Source of the DNA: Schaalia radingae
Lineage (GTDB): Bacteria; Actinomycetota; Actinomycetes; Actinomycetales; Actinomycetaceae
Reading direction: 5' to 3'
Assembly (NCBI RefSeq): GCF_900106055.1
Contig: NZ_LT629792.1
Location: 2,366,194 to 2,430,193, forward strand
Length of the DNA stretch: 64,000 nt
Position numbers and translations under genes: made by a program. Of the stretch, positions 1 through 8,254 are shown one piece after another. Under the pieces are notes generated by a model. The model had not been told where the DNA came from. It searched no databases and saw only the letters and a program-made list of their open reading frames with translations. Each line of letters opens with the position of its first letter. Within the stretch, counting starts at the first letter, position 1.

Positions 1-1039
1 CTGCCTTCAAAAATCTACGCAATTGGCGATCATGAGAGGTAAGGAATGTGATTTCATCATCTGCCGGCTCAGTGAACCACACAAGATCCCGGTATGGTGC
101 AAGGTTGCCTTCCCGAACGACGGCAGGGGTCGGAACCTCAAAGTCGACGTCACCGAACAAACCTGAATAGGTGTCAAATGCGCGGCCATCGTCCACACTG
201 GGCAGCGTGGCGGTCAGACCGATCACGATCGGTTCGCGGCCACTGGCACGAATACGCGCCAACAGCAGTCCGATAACCAGTGCCCAGTGGTCAAGCAGAT
301 GATGGCATTCATCAAGGATGACTGTGCGCACGCCAGCCTGAACTATCCGATCAATTGCAGCAATTGCATGAGGGTGCAGTACGCGTTCCACCAGCTTAGG
401 ATCCTGCGCTGTCAGGGTTGTGCGGATCTTGGAGGCTCGACGAGAAATGCCGGAGCGATAAGCCGCGCTATTTGAGCTCTTCAGATCTTTCAACCATTCG
501 TCAGCCGCCTGCACTGAGCGGCCCGCATCCACCAGGTCGTCGATCCACTGCTCCCGCGCCAAATCAGCAACAGCATCTGTGCTGCGGACGGTGGACAATG
601 CCTGATATGTCAGCGCAGTGAAATCGCCGACCAGTTCCGGATCTTCGCTGATCGTAGCTTGAGGCTCATCGTCCGGCACGGGTGCATAGGCGGCGGCCGC
701 CCAGCTCAGCTTCGTGGCAGTCAGAGCCCATTGATGGCGAATAGTTGTCGTGGGAGCCAGTGCAACGGCTTTCCATCCTGAACGCATGGCCAGCATCAGG
801 CCGACCAGTGTTTTGCCTGCTCCTGGCGGCGCCACAATATGCAGGGGATGATCCGGGCCTGGTGTCAAAGTGGCAAGAATGTCGCGTTGGTACGTGCGCA
901 GGGTTCCCGTGAATTGCCACGTGCTCAGTGGGCGCTCCTCTTCACAGCTATCGGTATCACAGCGCTGACGCCTGTTCCTGTGCGCATCACAAGGCACAGC
1001 TGAGTCGTCATCAGGTGCGCTCGATTCGGGCTTGTGCAT
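1..1039 (-). CDS. DEAD/DEAH-box helicase, 3' end outside window
   Basis: Superfamily 2 helicase, incomplete: the frame is open to the left edge, so only about the first 346 residues are seen. From the ATG at 1039 there is a charged N-terminus, then LRTYQRDIL, a Walker A motif (APPGAGKT), an LAPTTTIRHQW segment, a Walker B/DExH motif (LDECHHL) and motif III (GLTATLP). This order is that of DNA repair or restriction-type helicases that unwind nucleic acid with ATP. The start lies 8 bp after the stop of the LacI-type gene, so it may be read through from the sugar operon, though a functional link is doubtful. The exact subfamily cannot be named without the C-terminal RecA-like domain. Confidence 0.8.
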   Translation of the reverse strand, partial: MHKPESSAPDDDSAVPCDAHRNRRQRCDTDSCEEERPLSTWQFTGTLRTYQRDILATLTPGPDHPLHIVAPPGAGKTLVGLMLAMRSGWKAVALAPTTTIRHQWALTATKLSWAAAAYAPVPDDEPQATISEDPELVGDFTALTYQALSTVRSTDAVADLAREQWIDDLVDAGRSVQAADEWLKDLKSSNSAAYRSGISRRASKIRTTLTAQDPKLVERVLHPHAIAAIDRIVQAGVRTVILDECHHLLDHWALVIGLLLARIRASGREPIVIGLTATLPSVDDGRAFDTYSGLFGDVDFEVPTPAVVREGNLAPYRDLVWFTEPADDEITFLTSHDRQLRRFLKA

Positions 1040-1047
1040 GCTTCACT

Positions 1048-2067
1048 CTAACCTGATGCGCGGACCACCAGCTCACACGGCAGCAGGACAGGAGCTTCCG
1101 TATGTTTGTCGTTGATCAGGTCACGCAGCATCCGCGTGGCAACGTCAGCCATCTGATCAGCAGGGTTCGTCAGTGACGTCAATGGCGGAGTGAAGCTCGC
1201 TCCCATTTCCGAGTTGTCGATCGACACCACGCGAACATCATCCGGTATGCGAATGTCCTGGTCACGCCACACATTGATTGCGGCCATCGTCATCAGGTCC
1301 GACGAGGAAAAAACAGCGTCAACTTCGCCCCGCTGAATCGGCTCGGTCAACTGATACCCCGCCCGGGCTCCCGATTCAGCAGTGAACGAGCCGTTGACGA
1401 CGAGTGCCTCGATATCGTGAGTTCGCAGCTCATCACAGAAACCATCCAGACGATCCTGCGCTGCCACCATATCCGTTGATCCGGTGATAATAGCCGGTTT
1501 GCGCGATCCACCCTCGACCAGTCGGCGGGCAGCCATACGACCAGCCTGCTTGTTATCCACATCGACCCACGACTCAAAGGATGTGGATTGTTCGGGTCGT
1601 CCGATGAACACGATTGGAATGGGCGCGTGCATGAAGGTTTCAACCTGGCCGGGGATCTGGTGATGAGAAGTCACGATCGCACCGTCCACATGCCCGTCGT
1701 ACAGGAATGGTCGCAGGCGCTGGTGGTGGCCTTCCTTGTCTGCAAATGCCAGAACCAGTTGCACGTCCGTGTCATCCAGGCTGGAGACAACCGCCTGCAC
1801 AACCGAAGAAAAGAACGGGTCGGAAAAGATGCGTTGATCCGGCTCAGGCACAATCAGCGCGATCGTGTCAGTTCTCCGGGTCACGAGCGAACGGGCCGCA
1901 CGGTTAGGCCGATAGTTCAGCTCCTTGACAGCGCGCTGCACGGCGCGCACTTTCTGCGGTGACACACGGGCATCCCCGCGCACGACACGCGATGCCGTTG
2001 CACGTGACACGCCAGCTGCGCGCGCCACGTCCTCAAGGCGCACTGCGCCCGTGCGTGCGACTCCCAT
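1048..2067 (-). CDS. LacI-family transcriptional repressor (CebR-like)
   Basis: A 339-residue LacI/GalR regulator. Residues about 8-55 are the helix-turn-helix and hinge (LEDVARAAGVSRATASRVV, then LNYRPNRAARSL). The rest is the periplasmic-binding-like effector domain. It is the last gene of the sugar operon, 10 bp after the beta-glucosidase stop, with a GAGGATGAGTC leader before its ATG. Two palindromic operators upstream of the binding-protein gene resemble the box bound by Streptomyces CebR, whose effector is cellobiose. I infer that this protein represses the operon, including its own gene, until a cello-oligosaccharide or similar beta-glucoside is present. The ligand is inferred, not visible. 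Confidence 0.85.
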   Translation of the reverse strand: MGVARTGAVRLEDVARAAGVSRATASRVVRGDARVSPQKVRAVQRAVKELNYRPNRAARSLVTRRTDTIALIVPEPDQRIFSDPFFSSVVQAVVSSLDDTDVQLVLAFADKEGHHQRLRPFLYDGHVDGAIVTSHHQIPGQVETFMHAPIPIVFIGRPEQSTSFESWVDVDNKQAGRMAARRLVEGGSRKPAIITGSTDMVAAQDRLDGFCDELRTHDIEALVVNGSFTAESGARAGYQLTEPIQRGEVDAVFSSSDLMTMAAINVWRDQDIRIPDDVRVVSIDNSEMGASFTPPLTSLTNPADQMADVATRMLRDLINDKHTEAPVLLPCELVVRASG

Positions 2068-2077
2068 GACTCATCCT

Positions 2078-3526
2078 CTATTCTTGGGCGTCTGGAATCT
2101 CCAGCGTTCCGGTGCGCATGACGTCGCGGTACCACAGCGCTGAAGCCTTCGGTACTCGCTCGAGCGTGTCATAGTTGACGCGCACGATGCCGAATCGCTT
2201 CGAATATCCCAATGCCCATTCGAAATTGTCCATCAGTGACCATTCCAGGTAGCCGCGCACGCGGGCGCCCTCGTCAATTGCCTGGTGAACAGCTGCCAGA
2301 TGATCACGAATGTACACCAAACGGTCGTGTGAATCGTCAACGTAGTCGTGCTCATCAGCAGCATCAGGGTAGGCGGCACCGTTCTCGGTCACCACAAGGT
2401 CAGCTCCTGCCGGCCCGGTGTATTTCTGATGTAGGTCGGTGAGCAGCAGGTACAGGTCGTGAGCGTCGACTTCCCATCCCATATCTGTCAGCGGCAAGTT
2501 GCGCGAGACTACGCGCACAGACGATGAACCGACTTCCGGGCTGGAACGCAGCACTCCCTGCGCATTCGGTGCAGGCACCGATTTCCTGTATCCATCCTCA
2601 GGTGCGGCCACTGCCATTCCGTTATAGAAGTTGACGCCCAGCACGTCGATCGGCACATGAATCGTCTCCATGTCTCCGGGGCGTACATACTGCATGATGT
2701 CGGCTTCCAGACGCATGTCTTCGACCACGTCAGCAGGGTATTCGCCGCGGAAAATGGGGTCGAGGAAGATACGGTTGTGTAGCCCGTCAATTCGTCTGGC
2801 GGCATCACGATCAGCCTCGCTATCCGGGTCAGCGGGGTGTGCGACAGTGAAGTTCAAGGTAATTCCACGCGTCGGCTCCTCACCTTTTTCATTGGCGAGG
2901 GCGTCGATGGCACGTATCGCCAGTCCGTGCGCCAACAGCAGGTGGTGCGCCGCCGCCACAGCCTCATCAGGGCTGGTGTGACCGGGTGCATGCTCACCGC
3001 ATGCGTAGCTGAGGAATGACGAGCACCACGGTTCGTTCAGCGTTGTCCACACGTCCACGCGGGCGCCAAAACGGTCGTATACGGCGGCTGCGTAATCAGC
3101 GAACAGTTCGGCGGTGTGGCGGTTTGTCCAGCCGCCCTCGTCCTGCAGGACCTGCGGCAGATCCCAGTGGTAGAGCGTGAGCCACGGCTTGATTCCCGCT
3201 GCGCGTAGCTCATCGATCAGGTCACTGTAGAACGCCAGGCCTTCTTCGTTGAGAGTGTGCCCGTCAGGCATGACCCGCGCCCACGACACGGAGAATCGGT
3301 AGGTGCCGACACCGAGGTCTTTCATCAAGGCGACGTCTTCTTTCATGCGGTGGAGGTGGTCGCATGCGACGTCGATAGTGGATCCGTCGATGATGGCGCC
3401 CGGGGTTTGGCAGTGAACGTCCCAGATGGACGCAGCTTTCCCGCCCTCGTATGCGCCGCCTTCAACCTGAGCTGCCGCGGTGGCGACGCCCCATCGAAAA
3501 TCTTCAGGGAAAGTGAGTGTGGTCAT
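2078..3526 (-). CDS. GH1 family beta-glucosidase
   Basis: A 482-residue glycoside hydrolase family 1 enzyme that cleaves beta-glucosides such as cellobiose, probably in the cytoplasm because no signal peptide is present. It shows the family start (FPEDFRWGVATAAAQVEG), the acid/base region (TLNEPW), the nucleophile motif (VVTENGAAY) and the C-terminal GYLEWSLMDNFEWALGYSKRFG. The start at 3526 gives a 4-bp ATGA overlap with the preceding permease gene. A longer frame upstream is only antisense-like noise inside the permease gene. Its position behind an ABC importer fits uptake of oligosaccharides followed by hydrolysis inside the cell, as in cebEFG-bglC operons. Confidence 0.92.
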   Translation of the reverse strand: MTTLTFPEDFRWGVATAAAQVEGGAYEGGKAASIWDVHCQTPGAIIDGSTIDVACDHLHRMKEDVALMKDLGVGTYRFSVSWARVMPDGHTLNEEGLAFYSDLIDELRAAGIKPWLTLYHWDLPQVLQDEGGWTNRHTAELFADYAAAVYDRFGARVDVWTTLNEPWCSSFLSYACGEHAPGHTSPDEAVAAAHHLLLAHGLAIRAIDALANEKGEEPTRGITLNFTVAHPADPDSEADRDAARRIDGLHNRIFLDPIFRGEYPADVVEDMRLEADIMQYVRPGDMETIHVPIDVLGVNFYNGMAVAAPEDGYRKSVPAPNAQGVLRSSPEVGSSSVRVVSRNLPLTDMGWEVDAHDLYLLLTDLHQKYTGPAGADLVVTENGAAYPDAADEHDYVDDSHDRLVYIRDHLAAVHQAIDEGARVRGYLEWSLMDNFEWALGYSKRFGIVRVNYDTLERVPKASALWYRDVMRTGTLEIPDAQE

Positions 3527-4596
3527 CCTTTGACAGCTCCTTGCATGACGCCGGAGACGAGGTGTCGTCCGGCCAGGAAGAACAGAATAATCAGTGGTGC
3601 CGTTGCCACGACGACGCCTGCCATGATCAGGGAGTAGTCCTTGAAGTAGGAGGCTTGCAGCAGTTGCAGTGCAACGGGCAGTGTTGGGTTTTTCGCGCCC
3701 AGAACGATGAACGGCCAGAAGAAGTTGGTCCATGAGCCGACGAACGTGAACAGGGCGAGCATCGCCGCGGCGGGTCGTGCAGCTGGAATCGCCACTGACC
3801 AGAACGTGCGGAACATGGAGGCGCCATCCACGCGGGCTGCCTCGATCAGTTCGTAGGGCAGTGCGTCGCGGATGTACTGCGTCATCCAGAACACGCCGAA
3901 TGCGCTGACCATGCCCGGCACAATGACGGAGACGAGTTCGCCGCTCCATCCCAGTTTTGTCATCACCATGAACAGCGGGACAACGCCCAGCTGTGCGGGC
4001 ACCGCCATCGTCGCGATGATGAAGGTCAGCAGTGGTTCACGCCCGCGGAAACGCAGCTTCGAAAACGCGTAACCCGCCAGCATCGAGAAGAACACCACAG
4101 AGGCGGACGAGATCACTGCGACGATCACCGAGTTGATGAACGCCCCCCACACGTTGATGTCGGAGTTGAGGACGCGCTGAATATTTTCGATCAGGTGCCC
4201 GCCCGGAATCAGGGACGGAATCGGATTCTTGGCAATGTCAGGCGCGGTGGACGAAGCGAGCAAAAACGCGAAGTACAGCGGGTAAGCAGAGATCAGCAGG
4301 ATCACTACCAGCAGTGCGTACTTGTACCACCGCGGCCGCTGGGTCGTGCCGAAACCACGGTGTTCGGGTGTGTCCGCGCGCCGGCCACGCTTTTTCCGCA
4401 CAGGTTCGGAGAGCTCGTAAGCAGTTGATTGAACTGACGAGGCAGCTTGGCTCTTTCCTTCCTGAGTCCGTGCCCTGATGGTGCGACGACGGTCTTGCCT
4501 GGCTCTCGCGCGCGCCGCTGCGCGCGCAGCCCTTTTGCCGCATCGCTGCTCAATCATGGCAATCGACGGCTGGTAAGCGCCTTCAAGAGTACTCAT
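3523..4596 (-). CDS. ABC sugar transporter permease, MalG/CebG-type
   Basis: Integral membrane subunit of a carbohydrate ABC importer (CUT1 type), 357 residues. A long basic, charged N-terminal tail (about 90 residues, rich in Arg/Ala) precedes the first membrane helix (YKYALLVVILLISAYPLYF). The cytoplasmic EAA loop is visible as ELIEAARVDGASMFRTFWSVAIP, the site that docks the ATPase. No ATPase gene is present in the operon. A shared multitask ATPase (MsiK-type) is the usual solution in actinobacteria. The start at 4596 overlaps the preceding permease stop by 4 bp, and AGGAG lies 10 nt upstream. The unusual tail could mean the true start is internal. Confidence 0.88.
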   Translation of the reverse strand: MSTLEGAYQPSIAMIEQRCGKRAARAAARARARQDRRRTIRARTQEGKSQAASSVQSTAYELSEPVRKKRGRRADTPEHRGFGTTQRPRWYKYALLVVILLISAYPLYFAFLLASSTAPDIAKNPIPSLIPGGHLIENIQRVLNSDINVWGAFINSVIVAVISSASVVFFSMLAGYAFSKLRFRGREPLLTFIIATMAVPAQLGVVPLFMVMTKLGWSGELVSVIVPGMVSAFGVFWMTQYIRDALPYELIEAARVDGASMFRTFWSVAIPAARPAAAMLALFTFVGSWTNFFWPFIVLGAKNPTLPVALQLLQASYFKDYSLIMAGVVVATAPLIILFFLAGRHLVSGVMQGAVKG

Positions 4597-5693
4597 GACA
4601 GGTCAGCTCCTTTCCCTGCAGAAGTTGAATGTGCCGAACGGTGATCGGAGTGTGCGGCCGAGGTGGCAACCAGTTCGTGCTGCGCACCCGATTTGTCGGA
4701 GCGATGTTGTGCTTCGACGGCGCGCCGACGCGCCTCGCGCTTCTCAGCACGGGAAATCCTTCGACCGGAGGAGGAAATTCGCTTGGTCAGGAGGAAGTTG
4801 ATCGCCACGAAGAAAACGATGATGAGGAAGAGCAGCCATGCCACGGCAGATGCCTTACCGAAGCTCTTTTGCGCGCCCCACCCGACCTGGTACAGGTACA
4901 TCGTCAGGGTCAGCCACTGGTTGTCGGCGCCGCCACCACCCATCGTGTCGTACATGCGCGGCTCGTCGAAGATCTGCAGACCGCCGATAGTGGAGGTGAT
5001 GACAACGAAAATAATGGTCGATCGAAGCTGCGGGATCGTCACCGAAAAGAACTGGCGGGCAGGGCCTGCCCCGTCAACGGTTGCCGCTTCGTACAGTTCA
5101 CGCGGAATAGCCTGCATGGCGGCCAGAAGAATCAGAGCGTTGTACCCCGTCCAGCGGAAATTCACCATATTCGCAATAGCGATATGGGAGGCCAAAGCGT
5201 TGGCATGCCAGCCGATCGGACTGATGCCCACCATGCCCAGCAGCGTGTTGATCATGCCTGACTGGTCAGCAAAAACTTTCGAAAAGATCAGGGCCACGGC
5301 CACAGGCGCCACAACGTAAGGCAGCAGCACACCCATGCGCCAAAATGTCCTGGCACGCAAGTTGGCATCGAGCACCCAGGCAATGAATATCGCGGCGATG
5401 ATCTGCGGAACTGAGGACAGTAAGAAAATTGAGAATGTATTGCGCAGCGCGATCCAGAAGACTGAATGGTCCAGAACGGCTGCGTAGTTTTCAACTCCGT
5501 TGAACCCTTTATCCCCACCGATCAGGTGCCATTTATGGACGGACACCCAGGCTGTATAGACCAGGGGGAACAATCCGGTCACGGAGAAAACAATAAAGAA
5601 TGGCGAAATGTACAGATACGGAGAGGCTTTGTACTCGAATCTACTGAGACGATCTCGCCATGTAACGCGCGCAGTGGCAGCATCGCTCGACAT
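4593..5693 (-). CDS. ABC sugar transporter permease, MalF/CebF-type
   Basis: First permease of the CUT1 importer, 366 residues with about six membrane helices. The EAA-type loop reads ELYEAATVDGAGPARQFFSVTIP. The C-terminus after the last helix (about 65 residues) is hydrophilic and basic, then Ser/His-rich, which is longer than usual. An AGGAA ribosome site lies just before the ATG. It is separated from the binding-protein gene by 112 bp that hold a strong hairpin, and it overlaps the next permease gene by 4 bp, so the two permeases are probably translationally coupled. Confidence 0.88.
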   Translation of the reverse strand: MSSDAATARVTWRDRLSRFEYKASPYLYISPFFIVFSVTGLFPLVYTAWVSVHKWHLIGGDKGFNGVENYAAVLDHSVFWIALRNTFSIFLLSSVPQIIAAIFIAWVLDANLRARTFWRMGVLLPYVVAPVAVALIFSKVFADQSGMINTLLGMVGISPIGWHANALASHIAIANMVNFRWTGYNALILLAAMQAIPRELYEAATVDGAGPARQFFSVTIPQLRSTIIFVVITSTIGGLQIFDEPRMYDTMGGGGADNQWLTLTMYLYQVGWGAQKSFGKASAVAWLLFLIIVFFVAINFLLTKRISSSGRRISRAEKREARRRAVEAQHRSDKSGAQHELVATSAAHSDHRSAHSTSAGKGADLS

Positions 5694-5761
5694 GGGTTTT
5701 CCTGCGTTCTTTCAGGTAGAAAAGCACGAATGTGCAAGATGGATCCGATGAGCTGGGGACC

Positions 5762-5788
5762 GTGGCGGGCCCATTTTGAGCCCGCCAC
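5762..5788 (-). promoter_or_regulatory. Intercistronic hairpin between binding-protein and permease genes
   Basis: A perfect 9-bp inverted repeat (GTGGCGGGC / GCCCGCCAC) with a 9-nt loop, directly after the stop of the binding-protein gene. No T-run follows on the minus strand, so it is more likely a 3'-end stabiliser or attenuator that keeps binding-protein mRNA above permease mRNA, as is common in sugar ABC operons, than a full terminator. Confidence 0.6.
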
Positions 5789-5805
5789 AGTCTCACAGTG
5801 AGGAG

Positions 5806-7113
5806 TTATTGAAGATCAAGCTGGTTGTATTCAGCAATAACCTTGTCCCAGGACGCCTGGGCATCATCAGTCTTGTCGACATCGACGCGCGTAATGCCGT
5901 CGGTGACCAGCGTGGTCAGAGCGAAGAAGTTGGGTCCCTTGTACGGCTGGACCGTGATCTTCTTCGACATGTCAGAGAAGATCTGCCCGATCGGAGCGTT
6001 GTTGAAGAACTCGTTGGTGTATTCGGTCAGCTCCGGAGAATCCAGTGCTTCCAGCTGCGAGGGGAAGTTGCCCTTGGTCTCGAATGCCTTGATCTGCTGT
6101 TCGGGTGCGGTCAGCCAGGCTGCGAGTTCCCTGGCTTCCTCCGGGTGTGCGCCCTGCGCAGGAACAGTCAGGTAGGAGCCGCCCCAGTTGCCACCGCCAC
6201 CGGGGAAGACAGGAGCCACGTCCCAGCCTTCGACGCCTTCAGCATTTCCTTCGACAACGCCGAGCATCCACGGCGGGCACAGCATCGTGGCAAAACCATC
6301 ATTCTGGAATGCGTTGGTCCAGTCTTCCGACCACTGTGACAGGTGGGCAGACAGGTTATCCTCGACCGACGCCTTCAGTACCTGGTCGTACACCTTCTTG
6401 ATGGTGTCGTTTTGGTCCAGCGGGATCACGGTGTTGTCAGACTCTTCGAAGGGCTGTTCAACCTGGTTCAAAATACCCTGGTAGGTACCGGTTCCACCGT
6501 CAAACCACGGAATTCCGGTTGCCTCGACGAACTGTTTGCCGACTTCGAAGTACTTGTCCCAGTCGCCTTCCAGCAGCTTGGCCACCTCATTGCGATCAGT
6601 TGGCAGGCCGGCTTTTTCGAACATGTCTGCGCGGTAGCAGATGGCTTCCGGACCGGCATCCGTGCCGTATCCCATCAGCTTGCCATCTTCAGTCATCGCA
6701 GCTTCGGCCTTCCAGTCCAGCCAGCGACCCTCAACGTCAGGTGAGCTCAAATCGACGAATTCATCTGGGTACTGCTTCAGTTCGGGCCACCAGTCCACTT
6801 CGATTGCTTCGATGTCCGACAGGCCGGATCCTGCTGCCAGACGGGTGAGCATGTTGTCGTGGGCTTCGTTCGAGGTGGCCGCTTTCTTCTGCTCGACCTT
6901 GATGCCCGGATGTGACTCCATGTATTCGTCAAAGAGGTTGTCGTAGCCAAATTCGTTGAATGTTGCGACAGTCAGCGTGATGTCGCCGTCTGATCCGCCG
7001 CCAGCCTCGCCTGATGCTGAAGATTCCGATCCTCCGCCTGACGAGCAGGCTGCCAACGCAAGTGCGCCAATTGAGAACACTCCGATGGTGCCCATCATTT
7101 TTCTCGATCTCAC
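5806..7113 (-). CDS. Extracellular sugar-binding lipoprotein of ABC transporter (CebE-like)
   Basis: Cluster 1-type solute-binding protein, 435 residues from a GTG at 7113. This start is chosen because AAGGAG sits 5 nt upstream and because it gives a proper lipoprotein signal: basic N-terminus, hydrophobic core and the lipobox LALAAC followed by a Ser/Gly linker. The Cys would be lipidated and the protein anchored outside the membrane. The mature part shows the family pattern (ITLTVATFNEFGYDNLFDEY near the start and a GFATMLCPPWMLG segment in the middle). It is the first gene of the operon and directly follows two repressor operators. The substrate is inferred to be a beta-linked oligosaccharide. 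Confidence 0.88.
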   Translation of the reverse strand: MRSRKMMGTIGVFSIGALALAACSSGGGSESSASGEAGGGSDGDITLTVATFNEFGYDNLFDEYMESHPGIKVEQKKAATSNEAHDNMLTRLAAGSGLSDIEAIEVDWWPELKQYPDEFVDLSSPDVEGRWLDWKAEAAMTEDGKLMGYGTDAGPEAICYRADMFEKAGLPTDRNEVAKLLEGDWDKYFEVGKQFVEATGIPWFDGGTGTYQGILNQVEQPFEESDNTVIPLDQNDTIKKVYDQVLKASVEDNLSAHLSQWSEDWTNAFQNDGFATMLCPPWMLGVVEGNAEGVEGWDVAPVFPGGGGNWGGSYLTVPAQGAHPEEARELAAWLTAPEQQIKAFETKGNFPSQLEALDSPELTEYTNEFFNNAPIGQIFSDMSKKITVQPYKGPNFFALTTLVTDGITRVDVDKTDDAQASWDKVIAEYNQLDLQ

Positions 7114-7186
7114 AACTACTCCTTCGTATGTGATGGTGTCGTCCATTGCCGATGCGCATGGACCAGCGCCCTGATAAGGCCACCTT

Positions 7187-7230
7187 TGGGAGCGCTCTCT
7201 CATTGTGTTCACAGGCTGAGAGCGCTCTCA
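7187..7230 (-). promoter_or_regulatory. Two LacI/CebR-type operators upstream of the sugar operon
   Basis: Two near-identical palindromes: TGGGAGCGCTCTCT at 7187-7200 and the perfect palindrome TGAGAGCGCTCTCA at 7217-7230. Their centres are 30 bp apart, about three helical turns. Each matches 12 of 14 positions of the Streptomyces CebR box TGGGAGCGCTCCCA. On the minus strand the second copy overlaps a possible -35 (TTGAGA), consistent with repression of the operon promoter. Confidence 0.8.
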
Positions 7231-7363
7231 ACAGGATGTTTCCCATCCTGCCACCATAGTGCGCAGGCTGCAACCGTTAAACGGACACGATTTAGTAACA
7301 CCTTTCACAAGGCGGGTGTTCAGGCTGTCGCCGGTACTCCTCGTGTCTGACGGCAGTCGTCGC

Positions 7364-8254
7364 TCACAGCGCCAAAGCTGTGGAGACCAGCGTCGCTACG
7401 GCGACGATTAACAGCAGTCCACCGAAAGCCAGTGTCAGGGTGCTGTTTTTGGCTCGAGTGGTCAGTTTTCCGCCGAAGATTCCACCCACCATTGAGGCAG
7501 CTGCGAACGACAGTGTCACAACCCAGTCGACGCTCACGTGAGTTCCCACCCGAGATAGCAGCCCCATCGCTGAGGCAATGATCATGATCAACAGCGACGT
7601 GCCTGACGCTTCCTTGATCGGGAATTTCAGCACCAGCAGCAGCATCGGAACAACCGCGAACCCGCCGCCGACACCGAAAAAGCCAGTCAGGAAGCCTGTC
7701 AGTGTTGCCGCAGCGATCGGTGCCCAGACGTTGACGCCGTCCAGTGAGAAAAGACGACGAGGCGCGCGGGCACCCTCGTCAATACGGGTGGAGGACGGGT
7801 CAGCATCGTCACCATCAGTACCGTCAGCGAGAGTATCGTCGAGGGCATCTGCGGACGCATTGCCAGATGACGATCCGGCACGGCGCAGCACTCGCCAGAT
7901 CATGAGCGTGCCCACGCACAGCAACAATGCGCCAAAACAGAGCATGAGGATGGTGCCGTCTACCAGCACGCTCAGGCGTGAACCGGCCAGGGACCCGATG
8001 CACGACAGGGCTCCGAAAATGAGCCCTTCCTTGATTCGGACCCGTCCGTGGCGCAGGTGGTCAACGATTGACACGACGGCGGTCAGAGCCACGATGATCA
8101 GTGACGACGCGGCGGCAGAATGGGGGCTCTGCCCCAGCAGATACACCAGGATCGGGACGGACAAGATGCCGCCGCCGGCGCCCAGCGTGCCCACCACGAC
8201 ACCCACCGCTAATCCGACTGCCAACGCTGCAACAATGTTCATCATGTCCTGCAT
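7364..8254 (-). CDS. TauE/SafE (TSUP) family membrane exporter
   Basis: A 296-residue integral membrane protein of the TSUP family, which moves sulfite, sulfonates or related sulfur anions. The two half-repeats are seen as GTLGAGGGILSVPILVYLLG near the N-terminus and GFFGVGGGFAVVPMLLLVL after residue 195, joined by a hydrophilic linker rich in Asp/Ser. Its start lies inside the last codons of the radical-SAM gene (13-bp overlap) with an AAAGGG leader, so the two are translationally coupled. I infer a sulfur link between the two products. The transported ion cannot be told from sequence. Confidence 0.82.
   Translation of the reverse strand: MQDMMNIVAALAVGLAVGVVVGTLGAGGGILSVPILVYLLGQSPHSAAASSLIIVALTAVVSIVDHLRHGRVRIKEGLIFGALSCIGSLAGSRLSVLVDGTILMLCFGALLLCVGTLMIWRVLRRAGSSSGNASADALDDTLADGTDGDDADPSSTRIDEGARAPRRLFSLDGVNVWAPIAAATLTGFLTGFFGVGGGFAVVPMLLLVLKFPIKEASGTSLLIMIIASAMGLLSRVGTHVSVDWVVTLSFAAASMVGGIFGGKLTTRAKNSTLTLAFGGLLLIVAVATLVSTALAL

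Noticed and set aside
3527..3949. N-terminal extension of the beta-glucosidase
   Set aside because: It overlaps the coding part of the permease gene, is Arg-rich shadow sequence, and GH1 enzymes begin at FPEDFRWG.
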